Shown here: piece after piece, positions 17,859 to 26,768 of the stretch
How the letters are laid out: each line of letters opens with the position of its first letter
Numbering within the stretch: position 1 is the first letter of the stretch
Assembly (NCBI RefSeq): GCF_005771535.1
Contig: NZ_VANU01000005.1
Span: 178,213 to 242,212 of the forward strand
Direction: 5' to 3'
From: Arcobacter arenosus
Lineage (GTDB): Bacteria; Campylobacterota; Campylobacteria; Campylobacterales; Arcobacteraceae
DNA: 64,000 bases
Made by a program: the position numbers and the translations under genes
The notes under the pieces: generated by a model
Databases searched by the model: none
What the model was told of the DNA's origin: nothing
The model's input: the letters and a program-made list of their open reading frames with translations, nothing else

Positions 17859-18596
17859 TTCACCTGACTCAAGTTCACCTTGATAAGTCATAATTCCATA
17901 GTCATAATTTAATACAGTCTTATATCCATTACTTAACATAATTCTTTGACAGTATGCACTTCTACTTCCACTATGACAGTATAAAATAATTGGTAAATCT
18001 TTTTTATCTTCTATTTGGTCTAATGATTGATAGAAAGATGTTGTAGGAACTAAGAAATCAGTCCCTTTAATTCTTGCACCTACCCATTCCATCCATTCCC
18101 TTGTATCAACAAGTAAAAAGTCAACAAAACCTAATTCTCTAGCTTCTAATAAAGCTTCAACTTCAGAAGCGTTAACTTGAGATTTTGTTAATAAAGCCTC
18201 ACACTCTTCTTTTGAAACACCTTTTGAATGAATAACTTCTTCTTTTAAATCACTCTTGTCTTCTAATGATTTAGCATATTCTGGAGTACAAAAAATTGCA
18301 CAGTGACAATGTCCTTGAGAAGGAATCTCTTTAGTTAATGCAGGGGTACAGGGACAAAGTCTATTATCTTCTTTTTCTCTTTGTTCAGCAGTTTCACCAA
18401 CAACCATAAAACATGGGCAATATCTTTTATTATATATAAGTTTATTACGTGTTAATCCCATTTGAATAGATTCATTTACATCCATTTCAGGATTATAAAC
18501 AAAACCATGTTCTTCACAAACTTTATCAGTAAATTGTTTTGTTAATTCAAGTTGAACTTGAAACTCTTCACTCTCAACATCAATCTTTTTTATCAT
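17853..18596 (-). CDS. Ferredoxin-thioredoxin reductase catalytic domain fused to rhodanese
   Basis: 247 residues with two domains. The N-terminal part (1-110) matches the catalytic beta chain of ferredoxin-thioredoxin reductase: CPC at 60-62, CPC at 81-83 and CHC at 97-99, with an extra C103. In the plant/cyanobacterial enzyme these six cysteines hold a [4Fe-4S] cluster next to a redox disulfide. The C-terminal part (about 145-240) is a rhodanese-like domain with VDTREWMEW and active-site loop CHSGSRS (C207). This joins thiol reduction to sulfur transfer in one chain. No FTR variable chain is nearby. Function is not known to me. Confidence 0.85.
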   Translation of the reverse strand: MIKKIDVESEEFQVQLELTKQFTDKVCEEHGFVYNPEMDVNESIQMGLTRNKLIYNKRYCPCFMVVGETAEQREKEDNRLCPCTPALTKEIPSQGHCHCAIFCTPEYAKSLEDKSDLKEEVIHSKGVSKEECEALLTKSQVNASEVEALLEARELGFVDFLLVDTREWMEWVGARIKGTDFLVPTTSFYQSLDQIEDKKDLPIILYCHSGSRSAYCQRIMLSNGYKTVLNYDYGIMTYQGELESGEE

Positions 18597-18672
18597 TAAT
18601 ATGTCCTAATTTCAAATATAAAAAGAAGTATATAAAAGATTAGTTTATATTTAGTTGGTATATAAAATTTAA

Positions 18673-19077
18673 TTAATTTGCTTCTATAAATTCTTTGAAT
18701 ATATCTAAGATATCATCTTTTGATTCTTCAAACTCTTCTGTAGTATTAAAACTTTTTAACTTTTCACTTTTGATATCACTTAGATGTTTTATATTTTTAT
18801 ATCCCATTGACCATTGAGGGAAAAGTCTTTCATCAATATCTTCTTCAAATAAATCAATTATATTAGTATGTCTTTCATCATTAGAGATTTTTTCATAGAT
18901 ACTTAATACATCATCTTTTTCACCTTCTAAACATTGTAAAAAAGTTCTACCCTTAACAATTAATAGACCAGTAACATCTTTTTTTTGATTATTAATTCTA
19001 GATTTTTCTAGTATCTCTTCTAATTCTTTATCATCAAGATTTTTCGTTGCAGAGCTAGTATACAAGATTCTATACAT
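18673..19077 (-). CDS. BLUF blue-light photoreceptor protein
   Basis: 134 residues: one BLUF domain plus a short acidic helical tail. The FAD-binding photochemistry residues align without gaps to AppA: Y6 (Y21), N30 (N45), Q48 (Q63), W89 (W104) and M91 (M106). Visible motifs are ILYTSSA, DVTGLLIVKG, FLQCLEGE and FPQWSMGY. There is no output domain, so it would signal by protein-protein contact. It sits between a cytochrome c lipoprotein gene and the FTR-rhodanese gene on the same strand, with spacers of 94 and 76 bases, so it may be its own unit. Confidence 0.93.
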   Translation of the reverse strand: MYRILYTSSATKNLDDKELEEILEKSRINNQKKDVTGLLIVKGRTFLQCLEGEKDDVLSIYEKISNDERHTNIIDLFEEDIDERLFPQWSMGYKNIKHLSDIKSEKLKSFNTTEEFEESKDDILDIFKEFIEAN

Positions 19078-19145
19078 TGTGATACTCCATATAGATTTTA
19101 TTTATATTATTGCAAAAAAGTGTATTAAAATAGTATCAAAAGAAA

Positions 19146-19173
19146 AATAAAAAGAGGAAAACCTCTTTTTATT
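19146..19173 (-). terminator. Terminator of the cytochrome c lipoprotein gene
   Basis: A perfect 12-base stem, AATAAAAAGAGG (19146-19157) with CCTCTTTTTATT (19162-19173), and a 4-base loop. On the minus strand it is followed by TTTCT and is T-rich through the second arm. It overlaps the stop codon of the gene. Confidence 0.8.
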
Positions 19174-19810
19174 ATAAAGTAGAAATAAATGTAGCTAAAG
19201 CTTTTATATCATCATCAGATAAAGATGCAACTTGGCTTTTCATTACACCTTTCATAGCTCCACCATAAGTATCATTTTTATATCCATTTAAAGCATCAGT
19301 TGTTTTAGAAACTTCCCAACCTTTTATTACTTGAGATTTTCCTAAGGCAGGATTTTGTCCATTTGCTCCATGACATGCAGCACATTTCATAAATAAACCT
19401 TGTCCCTTTGCAACTAAATCATCTTCACTTACAGTTGCCTCTTCTACTTTTGCTACAACATTATTTACAGTTTGGGTAACTTTTTCTTTAGTTGAAGTAG
19501 CAGCTTCTTGAACCTCTTTAGTAAGCTCTTGTGTAGTTGTAGAAACTTTTTCACTTACATTTTTAACCACAGGAGTTGCAGCATCAGCAATCTTTTTTGA
19601 CTCTTCTGCAATTTTTGAAGCAACATTTGATGTAGATTCTTTAACTTGATCAACTAAGTTTGATTCAGCAGTTTTTTCTTCAACTTTAGGTTCTTGTTTT
19701 ACAACCTCTTGTTTAACCTCTGCAACAACCTTAGATTCAGCTTTTTTATCTTCACCACATCCAGTTAATAATGCAATTGCAACAATTGAACTTAATAAAA
19801 TTTTTTTCAT
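19172..19810 (-). CDS. Lipoprotein with a long helical linker and a C-terminal cytochrome c domain
   Basis: 212 residues. A lipobox LTGC places the lipidated cysteine at C18. Residues 25-130 are low-complexity, rich in Lys, Glu, Ala, Val, Thr and Ser with a roughly helical periodicity. The C-terminal class I cytochrome c has haem motif CAACH (143-147), the GANGQNP loop and a methionine-rich GGAMKGVMKSQ (likely axial Met), then ALATFISTL. It is likely a tethered periplasmic electron carrier able to reach partner oxidases or peroxidases. The linker looks like LEA or apolipoprotein-type amphipathic repeats, which is unusual. Confidence 0.88.
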   Translation of the reverse strand: MKKILLSSIVAIALLTGCGEDKKAESKVVAEVKQEVVKQEPKVEEKTAESNLVDQVKESTSNVASKIAEESKKIADAATPVVKNVSEKVSTTTQELTKEVQEAATSTKEKVTQTVNNVVAKVEEATVSEDDLVAKGQGLFMKCAACHGANGQNPALGKSQVIKGWEVSKTTDALNGYKNDTYGGAMKGVMKSQVASLSDDDIKALATFISTL

Positions 19811-19896
19811 TTAACCAACCTTTTTTAAATAATTTAGGATTTTACTTTTTTAAAATTAAAAAAATATTAACAAAATATTATATATTTATTGTGTAA

Positions 19897-22131
19897 CTAT
19901 TGTGCTACAGCTTCTAAAGGCTTATATGTAAATTTAAATTCCTCTTTAACAAAATCAATTTTAACTTGACCACCTTTTTTAAGTTTCCCAAATAAAATCT
20001 CATCAGTAAGAACATTTTTAATTTTTTCTGAGATAACTCTTCCTAATGGTCTAGCTCCCATTGCTTTATCATAACCTAATCTAGCAAGCTCATTTTTAGC
20101 CTTAGAAGTAATAGAAATCTTGATTTTTTTATTAACTAATTGTTTTTCTAAGTCTTCTATAAATTTACCTGCTACTTGAGAAACAATATCTGGACTTAAT
20201 GATGTAAAGCTAACCATTGCATCAAGTCTATTTCTAAACTCTGGAGCAAAGAATTTGTTTACAGCTTTATTTTCATTTAATGAATCATCTTTAGCAAACC
20301 CCATAACATTTGCTTCACTTGCACCTAAATTTGATGTCATTATCAAAATAACATTTTGGAAATCTGCTTTATTACCACTATTATCAGTTAATTCTGCATT
20401 ATCCATTACTTGAAGTAAAATTGACATTAAATCAGGATGTGCTTTTTCAATCTCATCTAAAAGTAAAACACAATGTGGATGTTTTCTAATAGCTTCAGTT
20501 AATAATCCACCATTTTCAAATCCAACATATCCTGCAGGAGCTCCAATTAATCTTGAAATTGTGTGAGCTTCCATATATTCACTCATATCAAATCTCTCAA
20601 AATGGATTCCTAATTGATTAGATAACTCTTTTGCAACTTCTGTTTTACCAACACCAGTAGGTCCTGTAAAAAGGAAACTTCCAATTGGTTTTTTATCAAT
20701 ATTAAGTCCAGCTTTATTTCTTTTGATAGATTGAACAATAGTACTAATAGCACCATCTTGACCAAATACTCTTTTTTGCATATTTTTCTCAAGATTTTTA
20801 AGTAATGATACATCAGATTTAGTTGCAGCTTTTGATGGGATATGTGCCATTCTAGCAACTGTATCTTCAACATCTTTTTGAGTAATCTTTATATTACTTT
20901 TATTTATACTTGAATATTGAATTTTTTTACTAGCTCCAACCTCATCAATAACATCTATGGCACTATCAGGTAAAAATCTATCAGTGATATATTTTTTACT
21001 AAGTTCAACTGCCATTTCAATTGCTGTTTTGTTATATTTTACACTATGATACTCTTCATATTTTGGTTTTAAACCTTCTAAAATAGCAACTGCATCTTCT
21101 AATGATGGCTCATCTATATCAACTTTTGCAAATCTTCTTGATAAAGCTTTATCTTTAGAAAAATCGTTTCTAAACTCAGCAAATGTTGTAGCACCTATAC
21201 ATTTTAATTTTCCATTTGCAAGCATTGGTTTTAAGATATTTGAAGCATCCATTGCACTTCCACTTACACTTCCTGCTCCAACAATTGTATGAATTTCATC
21301 AATAAATAAAATTGCATTAGGAATAGCACTTACCTCTTTTAGTAAAGATTTTAATTTTTTCTCAAAATCTCCTCTATATTTAGTCCCTGCAACCATTGAA
21401 CCCATATCCAAAGAAAATACTTTTGCATTTTCTAAAAACTCTGGTACTCTTTTGTTTGCTATTTCTAATGCTAATCCTTCTGCAATTGCTGTTTTCCCAA
21501 CACCAGGTTCACCCACTAAAATTGGATTGTTTTTCTTTCTTCTTCCTAAAATTTGGATAACTCTTTGAATCTCATTTACTCTTCCAATAACAGGGTCAAT
21601 TTCACCTTTATGTGCAAGAGCCACTAATTCAGTTGAGTTTTTATCTAATACTTTATTCTCTTTTTCAAATCCTGGTTTAGAGCCAATTTCACCCTCTTCT
21701 AAATCATCTTCTTTATGTGAGATTTCTTCAAGGATATCAACCCTTTCAACTCCTGCCGATTTTAAAATAAAAGTTGCATATGATTTTTCATCTTTTAAAA
21801 TAGCCACAAACATATCTTCAACACTTGCATTTCTTCTTCCACTTGCTTGTGCACTTGCAACCATATTCTCAATAATTGAAGTTAAAGTAATAGTTTCTAT
21901 TGGCTCATCTTCAACATTTTCAGGATATATTGGTGTGTTTTCATCAATATGTCTTTTTATATCATTGAATATTTTATTTTGATCAAGTCCTAAATCATTA
22001 AATAGATTTTCAATAACCTCATCATGAATCAACATTAAAAAAATATGTTCTATAGTTAAATATTCATGTCTACTTTTTTTTGCATAGCTTACAGCTTGTG
22101 CAAATATATTTCTTAATTCTTTACTAATCAT
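19897..22131 (-). CDS. clpA: ATP-dependent Clp protease ATP-binding subunit ClpA
   Basis: 744-residue two-ring AAA+ unfoldase feeding the ClpP peptidase. The double Clp N-domain covers 1-140. D1 has Walker A GEPGVGKT (207-214) and LFIDEIHTIVGAG; D2 has GPTGVGKT near 489-496, LLLDEIEKAHPD and the sensor-2 GARPLGR. There is no ClpB-type middle coiled coil, which separates it from ClpB/ClpC. It starts four bases after clpS stops, so they form one operon. Confidence 0.96.
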   Translation of the reverse strand: MISKELRNIFAQAVSYAKKSRHEYLTIEHIFLMLIHDEVIENLFNDLGLDQNKIFNDIKRHIDENTPIYPENVEDEPIETITLTSIIENMVASAQASGRRNASVEDMFVAILKDEKSYATFILKSAGVERVDILEEISHKEDDLEEGEIGSKPGFEKENKVLDKNSTELVALAHKGEIDPVIGRVNEIQRVIQILGRRKKNNPILVGEPGVGKTAIAEGLALEIANKRVPEFLENAKVFSLDMGSMVAGTKYRGDFEKKLKSLLKEVSAIPNAILFIDEIHTIVGAGSVSGSAMDASNILKPMLANGKLKCIGATTFAEFRNDFSKDKALSRRFAKVDIDEPSLEDAVAILEGLKPKYEEYHSVKYNKTAIEMAVELSKKYITDRFLPDSAIDVIDEVGASKKIQYSSINKSNIKITQKDVEDTVARMAHIPSKAATKSDVSLLKNLEKNMQKRVFGQDGAISTIVQSIKRNKAGLNIDKKPIGSFLFTGPTGVGKTEVAKELSNQLGIHFERFDMSEYMEAHTISRLIGAPAGYVGFENGGLLTEAIRKHPHCVLLLDEIEKAHPDLMSILLQVMDNAELTDNSGNKADFQNVILIMTSNLGASEANVMGFAKDDSLNENKAVNKFFAPEFRNRLDAMVSFTSLSPDIVSQVAGKFIEDLEKQLVNKKIKISITSKAKNELARLGYDKAMGARPLGRVISEKIKNVLTDEILFGKLKKGGQVKIDFVKEEFKFTYKPLEAVAQ

Positions 22132-22135
22132 AATC

Positions 22136-22435
22136 TTACTCTTCTTCCATGATAGCTTTTAAAGGAAAACCCTTTTCTCTAGCCAATGTTTTAACCTGAG
22201 CTACTTTTGTAGAGGCAATCTCATGGGTATAAATACCACATACTTCTTTGCCATTGTTATGAATATTTAGCATTATTTGAGTAGCTTGGTCAACTGTTTT
22301 TCTAAAAATTTTTGTTAATACATCAATAACAAAATCCATAGTCGAATAATCATCATTCAACAATAAAACCTTAAATTTTTTTGGTTCTGCTACTTCTAAA
22401 TTACTATCTAATTCAATTTCTAATTCGTTTGCCAA
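22136..22435 (-). CDS. clpS: ClpA adaptor protein ClpS
   Basis: 99 residues from a TTG start (22435). It binds N-degron proteins and hands them to ClpA. Family motifs: KVLLLNDDYSTMDFVIDVL, HNNGKEVCGIYTHEIA (with the KxxxxxYTxE-like segment) and AREKGFPLKA. I chose TTG because AGAAGG ends seven bases before it. The in-frame ATG at 22456 (seven codons earlier) has no ribosome site and lies only about 12 bases after a TATAAT box, too close for a normal leader. If the ATG is used, the product has 106 residues. Confidence 0.88.
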   Translation of the reverse strand: MANELEIELDSNLEVAEPKKFKVLLLNDDYSTMDFVIDVLTKIFRKTVDQATQIMLNIHNNGKEVCGIYTHEIASTKVAQVKTLAREKGFPLKAIMEEE

Positions 22436-22467
22436 AATAATACCTTCTAAATTCATTTATTGTATAT

Positions 22468-22473
22468 ATTATA
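22468..22473 (-). promoter_or_regulatory. Candidate -10 box for clpS-clpA
   Basis: TATAAT on the minus strand after a T-rich stretch (TTTTTTGT). Transcription would start near 22461, leaving a leader of about 25 bases to the TTG start. Confidence 0.55.
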
Positions 22474-22542
22474 ACAAAAAACTCCTAATGAAGGTAAAAC
22501 AAATTGTTTATTAAATAATTTAAAGATTTTTTTATTTTTTGA

Positions 22543-22548
22543 TATAAT
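22543..22548 (+). promoter_or_regulatory. Candidate -10 box for bioD
   Basis: TATAAT preceded by a T-run (GATTTTTTTATTTTTTGA), the pattern usual for Campylobacterota housekeeping promoters. It lies 25 bases before the ATG, with GGAGAG between. Confidence 0.65.
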
Positions 22549-22573
22549 CCCCTTTTTAATAGATTGGAGAGAT

Positions 22574-23182
22574 ATGATTTTATTTATTAGTGCAACAAAT
22601 ACAGATGTGGGTAAAACCTATGCATGTGAAAAAATTCTAAAACATTATTCAAACAAAGGTTTAAAGGTTGGATATTTTAAACCCTGTGAAACAGGTGTAG
22701 TTAATAACACACCTCTTGATGGAACAAAAATGCTTGATTTAGTAAAAAAGCTTAATCCAGATTTTGATTTAGATATCAAAGATGTTGTTCCTTATCAATT
22801 TGAACTACCAGCAGCACCCTATGTTGCAAAAAAAGATTCTGATATAAATATAAACTTTTTAAAAAAACAAGTTACTTTTTTAAAATCTATTTGTGATGTA
22901 TTAGTGATTGAAGGAGCTGGGGGCTTAATGGTTCCAATTAAAAAAGATTTGTTTATAATTGATTTGATTAAAGAATTTAATGCAAAAGCTGTATTAATAA
23001 GCCCATCTAAACTTGGTTGTATAAATGACACCCTACTTTCAATTGAAGCTTTAAAAAATAGAAATATCAATTTTGATTGGTATATAAATCTTTATGAAGA
23101 TAAAGATAGTTTTGATGAAGTAAGTAGACCTTTTTTAGAAGATTATTTTAAAGAATTGAAGTTTTTAGAGGATTTAGATTAA
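22574..23182 (+). CDS. bioD: Dethiobiotin synthase
   Basis: 202 residues; ATP-dependent ring closure of diaminopelargonic acid in biotin synthesis. The P-loop is ATNTDVGKT (residues 7-15), followed by KVGYFKPCETGV with the conserved Lys. VIEGAGGLMVPI (about 113-124) is the second family signature. It is a single-gene unit with its own promoter and a terminator overlapping its end. No other bio gene is in the window. Confidence 0.94.
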   Translation: MILFISATNTDVGKTYACEKILKHYSNKGLKVGYFKPCETGVVNNTPLDGTKMLDLVKKLNPDFDLDIKDVVPYQFELPAAPYVAKKDSDININFLKKQVTFLKSICDVLVIEGAGGLMVPIKKDLFIIDLIKEFNAKAVLISPSKLGCINDTLLSIEALKNRNINFDWYINLYEDKDSFDEVSRPFLEDYFKELKFLEDLD

Positions 23183-23195
23183 TACTAAATCCTCT
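23167..23195. terminator. Bidirectional terminator between bioD and the MFS gene
   Basis: AGAGGATTTAG (23167-23177) and CTAAATCCTCT (23185-23195), a perfect 11-base stem. CTTTTATTTTT follows on the plus strand. It overlaps the ends of both convergent genes. Confidence 0.8.
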
Positions 23196-24366
23196 CTTTT
23201 ATTTTTGTATAATAGTATGCAAATAGAAAAAATCCAGTACCTATAAAAATTGTAATTAATTCTAAAGAGATTAAATCTGCCATAATACCTATAAAAAACG
23301 TTGTTAAAATATTTGAGACCATAAAAATCATATCATTATAGGAAATAACTCTTCCTAAATATTTTTGTTCAACATTTTCCTGAAGCAAAGCATAGGTGTA
23401 TGACCAAATAGTTGTAGTCATAAATCCTGTTAAAAAAACTGCTATTAATGCATAATAAAAATTAAACTGCAAAATTCCCCAAAGAATAATTGCAACTCCT
23501 TGAAAAATAAAAATATATGTTAGGGTATCTTTATTTACTTTATTTGTTATAAAAAATGGACCAATCATAAGAGCAAGGGCTCTTATTGCATTTGTAATTC
23601 CTATTGCTAAAGGAACAGCAATGATTGTTCTATATTCATTTTTTGCTAAAAGAGTAACCAATGTGTCAAAGGCAGTTAAACCAACAGATGAATGAAGAAT
23701 AATCAGATGTAAAACTATTTTATGATTTTTTATATATAAAAACCCATCTTTTATCATTGATGAAATTTTCTCTTTAGTATGAATAATCTCAACTTTAAAA
23801 TCAATATTCAAAAATATAATTATCGCAGCTAGAAAAAATAAAACATCAATAATAATTGCTATTTTAACACCATATGCATTTACAACTAAACCACTTATTC
23901 CCATACCAGCGGCATAAGTAAACGACCATATTATTGAGTGTATCTCATTTGTTTTTTGTAAAGCTTTTCCAGTAACTAATTTTGGAAGTAAAGACATCTC
24001 TGTGGAAAAAAACATTGAAGCACTTCCCATTCTAATAAATATTAGAATCATCAAAATCCAAATCTCATCTTTTGAATCAATGGTAAGAAGTAAAGTTGTC
24101 ATAATAAGTTCAGTGGACAAAAGAACTAACATTAAAGATTTAATTTTAAATCTATCAATTATTGCACCTGAAAGGGGAGCTATTAATACAGCAGGAAGAA
24201 GATGCATTGCTGTTACAACTGAAATAGCAAATGCCGATGAACCAAACTCTACAAGCATGGTATAAATTGCTACATTAGAAAACCATGCACCAAAGTATGC
24301 AACAAATTGCAAAAGTGTAAGTTTTCTAATAATAGGGTTATTCGCTAATAATTCATAATAATTCAA
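23185..24366 (-). CDS. Major facilitator superfamily transporter
   Basis: 393 residues with about 12 membrane spans, an inner-membrane exporter or permease. The loop 2-3 motif GAIIDRFKIKS (about residues 67-77) is the MFS motif A region. The protein resembles the MFS_3 drug/macrolide efflux-like group in layout. It starts inside the end of the molybdopterin oxidoreductase gene (14-base overlap), so it belongs to that transcript. Substrate unknown. Confidence 0.88.
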   Translation of the reverse strand: MNYYELLANNPIIRKLTLLQFVAYFGAWFSNVAIYTMLVEFGSSAFAISVVTAMHLLPAVLIAPLSGAIIDRFKIKSLMLVLLSTELIMTTLLLTIDSKDEIWILMILIFIRMGSASMFFSTEMSLLPKLVTGKALQKTNEIHSIIWSFTYAAGMGISGLVVNAYGVKIAIIIDVLFFLAAIIIFLNIDFKVEIIHTKEKISSMIKDGFLYIKNHKIVLHLIILHSSVGLTAFDTLVTLLAKNEYRTIIAVPLAIGITNAIRALALMIGPFFITNKVNKDTLTYIFIFQGVAIILWGILQFNFYYALIAVFLTGFMTTTIWSYTYALLQENVEQKYLGRVISYNDMIFMVSNILTTFFIGIMADLISLELITIFIGTGFFLFAYYYTKIKERI

Positions 24367-26065
24367 GTCTTACTAAAGCCTCTTGGTATACTGCAGAGCT
24401 TGACAGTTCATCACTTTTGTAGTTAGTTAAGTAGTTTGCTTTTTTATTTCCAGCATATAACACTATACAATTTTCTTTTATATCATCATCAAGTTTAACA
24501 ATAAAATTTGCCTCTCCAAAAGATGTTGAAGCTTTTACTTCATCACCCTCATCAAAACCACATTTTGAATTTAAATATAAATAATTGTCACTTTCAAATT
24601 GTGAATTTAAATTCTCTTTTCTCTTCCCAAAAAGTAAATAAAATTGATTTTCATCTTTATCTTCATATAAATTATCAACTTCTAAATCTTCAAGAAAATT
24701 AAAGTTTTCTATATGAAAGTCTCTTTTAGGATTTAAGTTTTTATAGTAATTCACGGCTTCATCTTCAGAGATTAAATCTTCAAAATCAAATTGCTCAAAA
24801 AGATATTTTGTAAGTTCATATTCTGAGATTGTATTTGTATTTTTATTTTCTATATTATTTGAAATTGCTTTAAACTCATGACCATAAGAAAGCCTAACAT
24901 CTTTTTTAGTTTTAAAATTAGACGATGGAATAATAACATCCGCATATTCACATGTATCATTAAAAGTTGTTCCAAAAAATATAACAAAACTATTTTTTAA
25001 TCCCTCTATAACTCTTTTTGTATTTGGAGCAGAAACTACAGGGTTAGCACCTTGGATAAAAACTAAATCATATTTTGAAAAATCCACTTCTGGTAAATCA
25101 ACTTTATTTAAAGTTTGCGATTGAAACTTTTTTTCATATCCAAAATTTGAATCACTTAAATACCAAACTCCACCCTTATCTTTATTATGAAGACCTATAA
25201 AAGCAGCAAAAGAATCTATTGCCCTAAAAATATTAGCACCTTCGTAATATTTTTGTGGACCAATTCCTAAAAGTATAGAAACTGATTTTCCTTTTATTAA
25301 TTCAAACATTTTAGAGACATCACTTAATGAAATCCCAGTTGTAGCCTCATAAGAGACAATAGGTCTTTCTTTTGCTAATTCAAAAAAATCTTCTGCACCA
25401 CTTGAATTATTTTGTATAAACTCTTCATCTTCTAAATCTTCCATATATGCAAATCTAGTAAATAAAAGTGCTAATTCATGGTCAGTTTTTGGATTAATTT
25501 GAAAATGAATTTCACTTTTTTTTGCAATTTTCGTTTTAACGGGATCTATAGTAATAAAAGTTTTATCTTTAATTAGATTATACATATGGGGAGAAGTAAC
25601 AGTTAGATTTCTTCCCCAAACAATAATAATATCTGAATCAATTAAGTTTTCAATTGGTGGATTTATATTAAAACCTCTACCTAAAGAGATACCTTCATCC
25701 CCTGCACCATCGCATAAACTTCCTTTTGTAAGTGTTGCACCATATTTTGCAAAAAAAGATTTAGGTGAACTTTGCATAACTCCTAAATTTCCAGCACCTT
25801 TATAGTAAAGTACCTTTTTAGGCTCTGTCTCTTCTAACTTCTTTATTAGAAAATCAAGTGATTCATCTAAATTAATTTTTTGTTTATTTATAAAAGCATT
25901 TTCTAAAAAATCTTCTTTTAATAAATTTGCAAAATTAACACACAATTTTGATTTTGTAATTGGGTGTTCTTTATTTGCTTTAATATTTTCTCCATCTAAA
26001 ATAGCTTCACAAGTATCAAAACAGTCAAGTGGACAGGCAATTGTATTTAAATTATTTAAATTCAA
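24353..26065 (-). CDS. Small molybdopterin-dependent oxidoreductase
   Basis: 570 residues, shorter than typical DMSO-reductase family catalytic subunits (700-1000). The N-terminal [4Fe-4S] motif is C11-x3-C15-x3-C19-x22-C42 in ACPLDCFDTC and SKLCVNF. KGAGNLG, GSLCDGAG and VWGRNLTVTSPHM follow family patterns for the cofactor core; the C-terminal molydop-binding domain (about 470-570) includes YLYLNSKCGFDEGDEV. There is no Tat signal, so it is cytoplasmic. No electron-transfer or membrane subunit is adjacent. Substrate unknown. It overlaps the HlyD-like gene upstream by 14 bases. Confidence 0.88.
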   Translation of the reverse strand: MNLNNLNTIACPLDCFDTCEAILDGENIKANKEHPITKSKLCVNFANLLKEDFLENAFINKQKINLDESLDFLIKKLEETEPKKVLYYKGAGNLGVMQSSPKSFFAKYGATLTKGSLCDGAGDEGISLGRGFNINPPIENLIDSDIIIVWGRNLTVTSPHMYNLIKDKTFITIDPVKTKIAKKSEIHFQINPKTDHELALLFTRFAYMEDLEDEEFIQNNSSGAEDFFELAKERPIVSYEATTGISLSDVSKMFELIKGKSVSILLGIGPQKYYEGANIFRAIDSFAAFIGLHNKDKGGVWYLSDSNFGYEKKFQSQTLNKVDLPEVDFSKYDLVFIQGANPVVSAPNTKRVIEGLKNSFVIFFGTTFNDTCEYADVIIPSSNFKTKKDVRLSYGHEFKAISNNIENKNTNTISEYELTKYLFEQFDFEDLISEDEAVNYYKNLNPKRDFHIENFNFLEDLEVDNLYEDKDENQFYLLFGKRKENLNSQFESDNYLYLNSKCGFDEGDEVKASTSFGEANFIVKLDDDIKENCIVLYAGNKKANYLTNYKSDELSSSAVYQEALVRLELL

Positions 26066-26759
26066 CTTTTACTAACCTAGAAAAAACTTTTGGATTATCT
26101 ATAACAATTTCAACTTTATAAGAAGAGATATGTTTTTCATCTGCTACTTTAAATATTTTATTTATTTTTAGAGAACTTTCTTTACCATCAAGATATATTT
26201 TTTTAGATTGTATTTTTTCAATCTCATCAATTGGTACAAAAATCTCTAGTTTCCCTTTACTTAAATCTTTTGATTCATAAAGTAAAGTCCCTGGCGTAAC
26301 GTAAGTTCCCTCTTTAACTGCTATGTTATAAATATAATTGTTTTTTTCAACAAGTTTTTTATTTTTTATACTATCTTTTAAATTTGCAATTTTTATTTCA
26401 ATATCAGCTTTTGTTACTTGATAATTTATCACTTTGATTTTTTGATTATCTTTTTCATATCCAGATTTAGAAGTAACTTTTAAAAGTCTATTATAGTTTT
26501 TTTCTTCAACTTTCATCATCTCTTCAATAGCTTTTAACTTCATTTTTGATTGTTCTAAATCTATTCTATCAACATAAGAATCTATTTCAATTACTTTTGT
26601 ATTTTTTGCTTTTTTACCCTCAATATTACTGTTAGAAAAAATTACTTTCCCACTAACTGAAGATTTTACTTCAAAACTTTCAATTGGCTCTAATTTTGCA
26701 TAATATTCACTTGCAAAGGCTGAACCTAACATAACTAATATCACTAATAAATATTTCAT
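26052..26759 (-). CDS. Periplasmic HlyD/lipoyl-type adaptor-like protein
   Basis: 235 residues with a signal peptide (MKYLLVILVMLGSAFA, about 1-16). The layout matches a membrane-fusion adaptor: a barrel half (SVSGKVIFSN), a coiled-coil hairpin (about 70-135, Lys/Glu-rich), the second half (NIAVKEGTYVTPGTLLYESKDLSKGKLEIFVP) and a beta-barrel tail. It is short and there is no RND or ABC partner next to it. It is 9 bases downstream of batD. Function not known. Confidence 0.7.
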   Translation of the reverse strand: MKYLLVILVMLGSAFASEYYAKLEPIESFEVKSSVSGKVIFSNSNIEGKKAKNTKVIEIDSYVDRIDLEQSKMKLKAIEEMMKVEEKNYNRLLKVTSKSGYEKDNQKIKVINYQVTKADIEIKIANLKDSIKNKKLVEKNNYIYNIAVKEGTYVTPGTLLYESKDLSKGKLEIFVPIDEIEKIQSKKIYLDGKESSLKINKIFKVADEKHISSYKVEIVIDNPKVFSRLVKVEFK

Positions 26760-26768
26760 ATTTACCTC

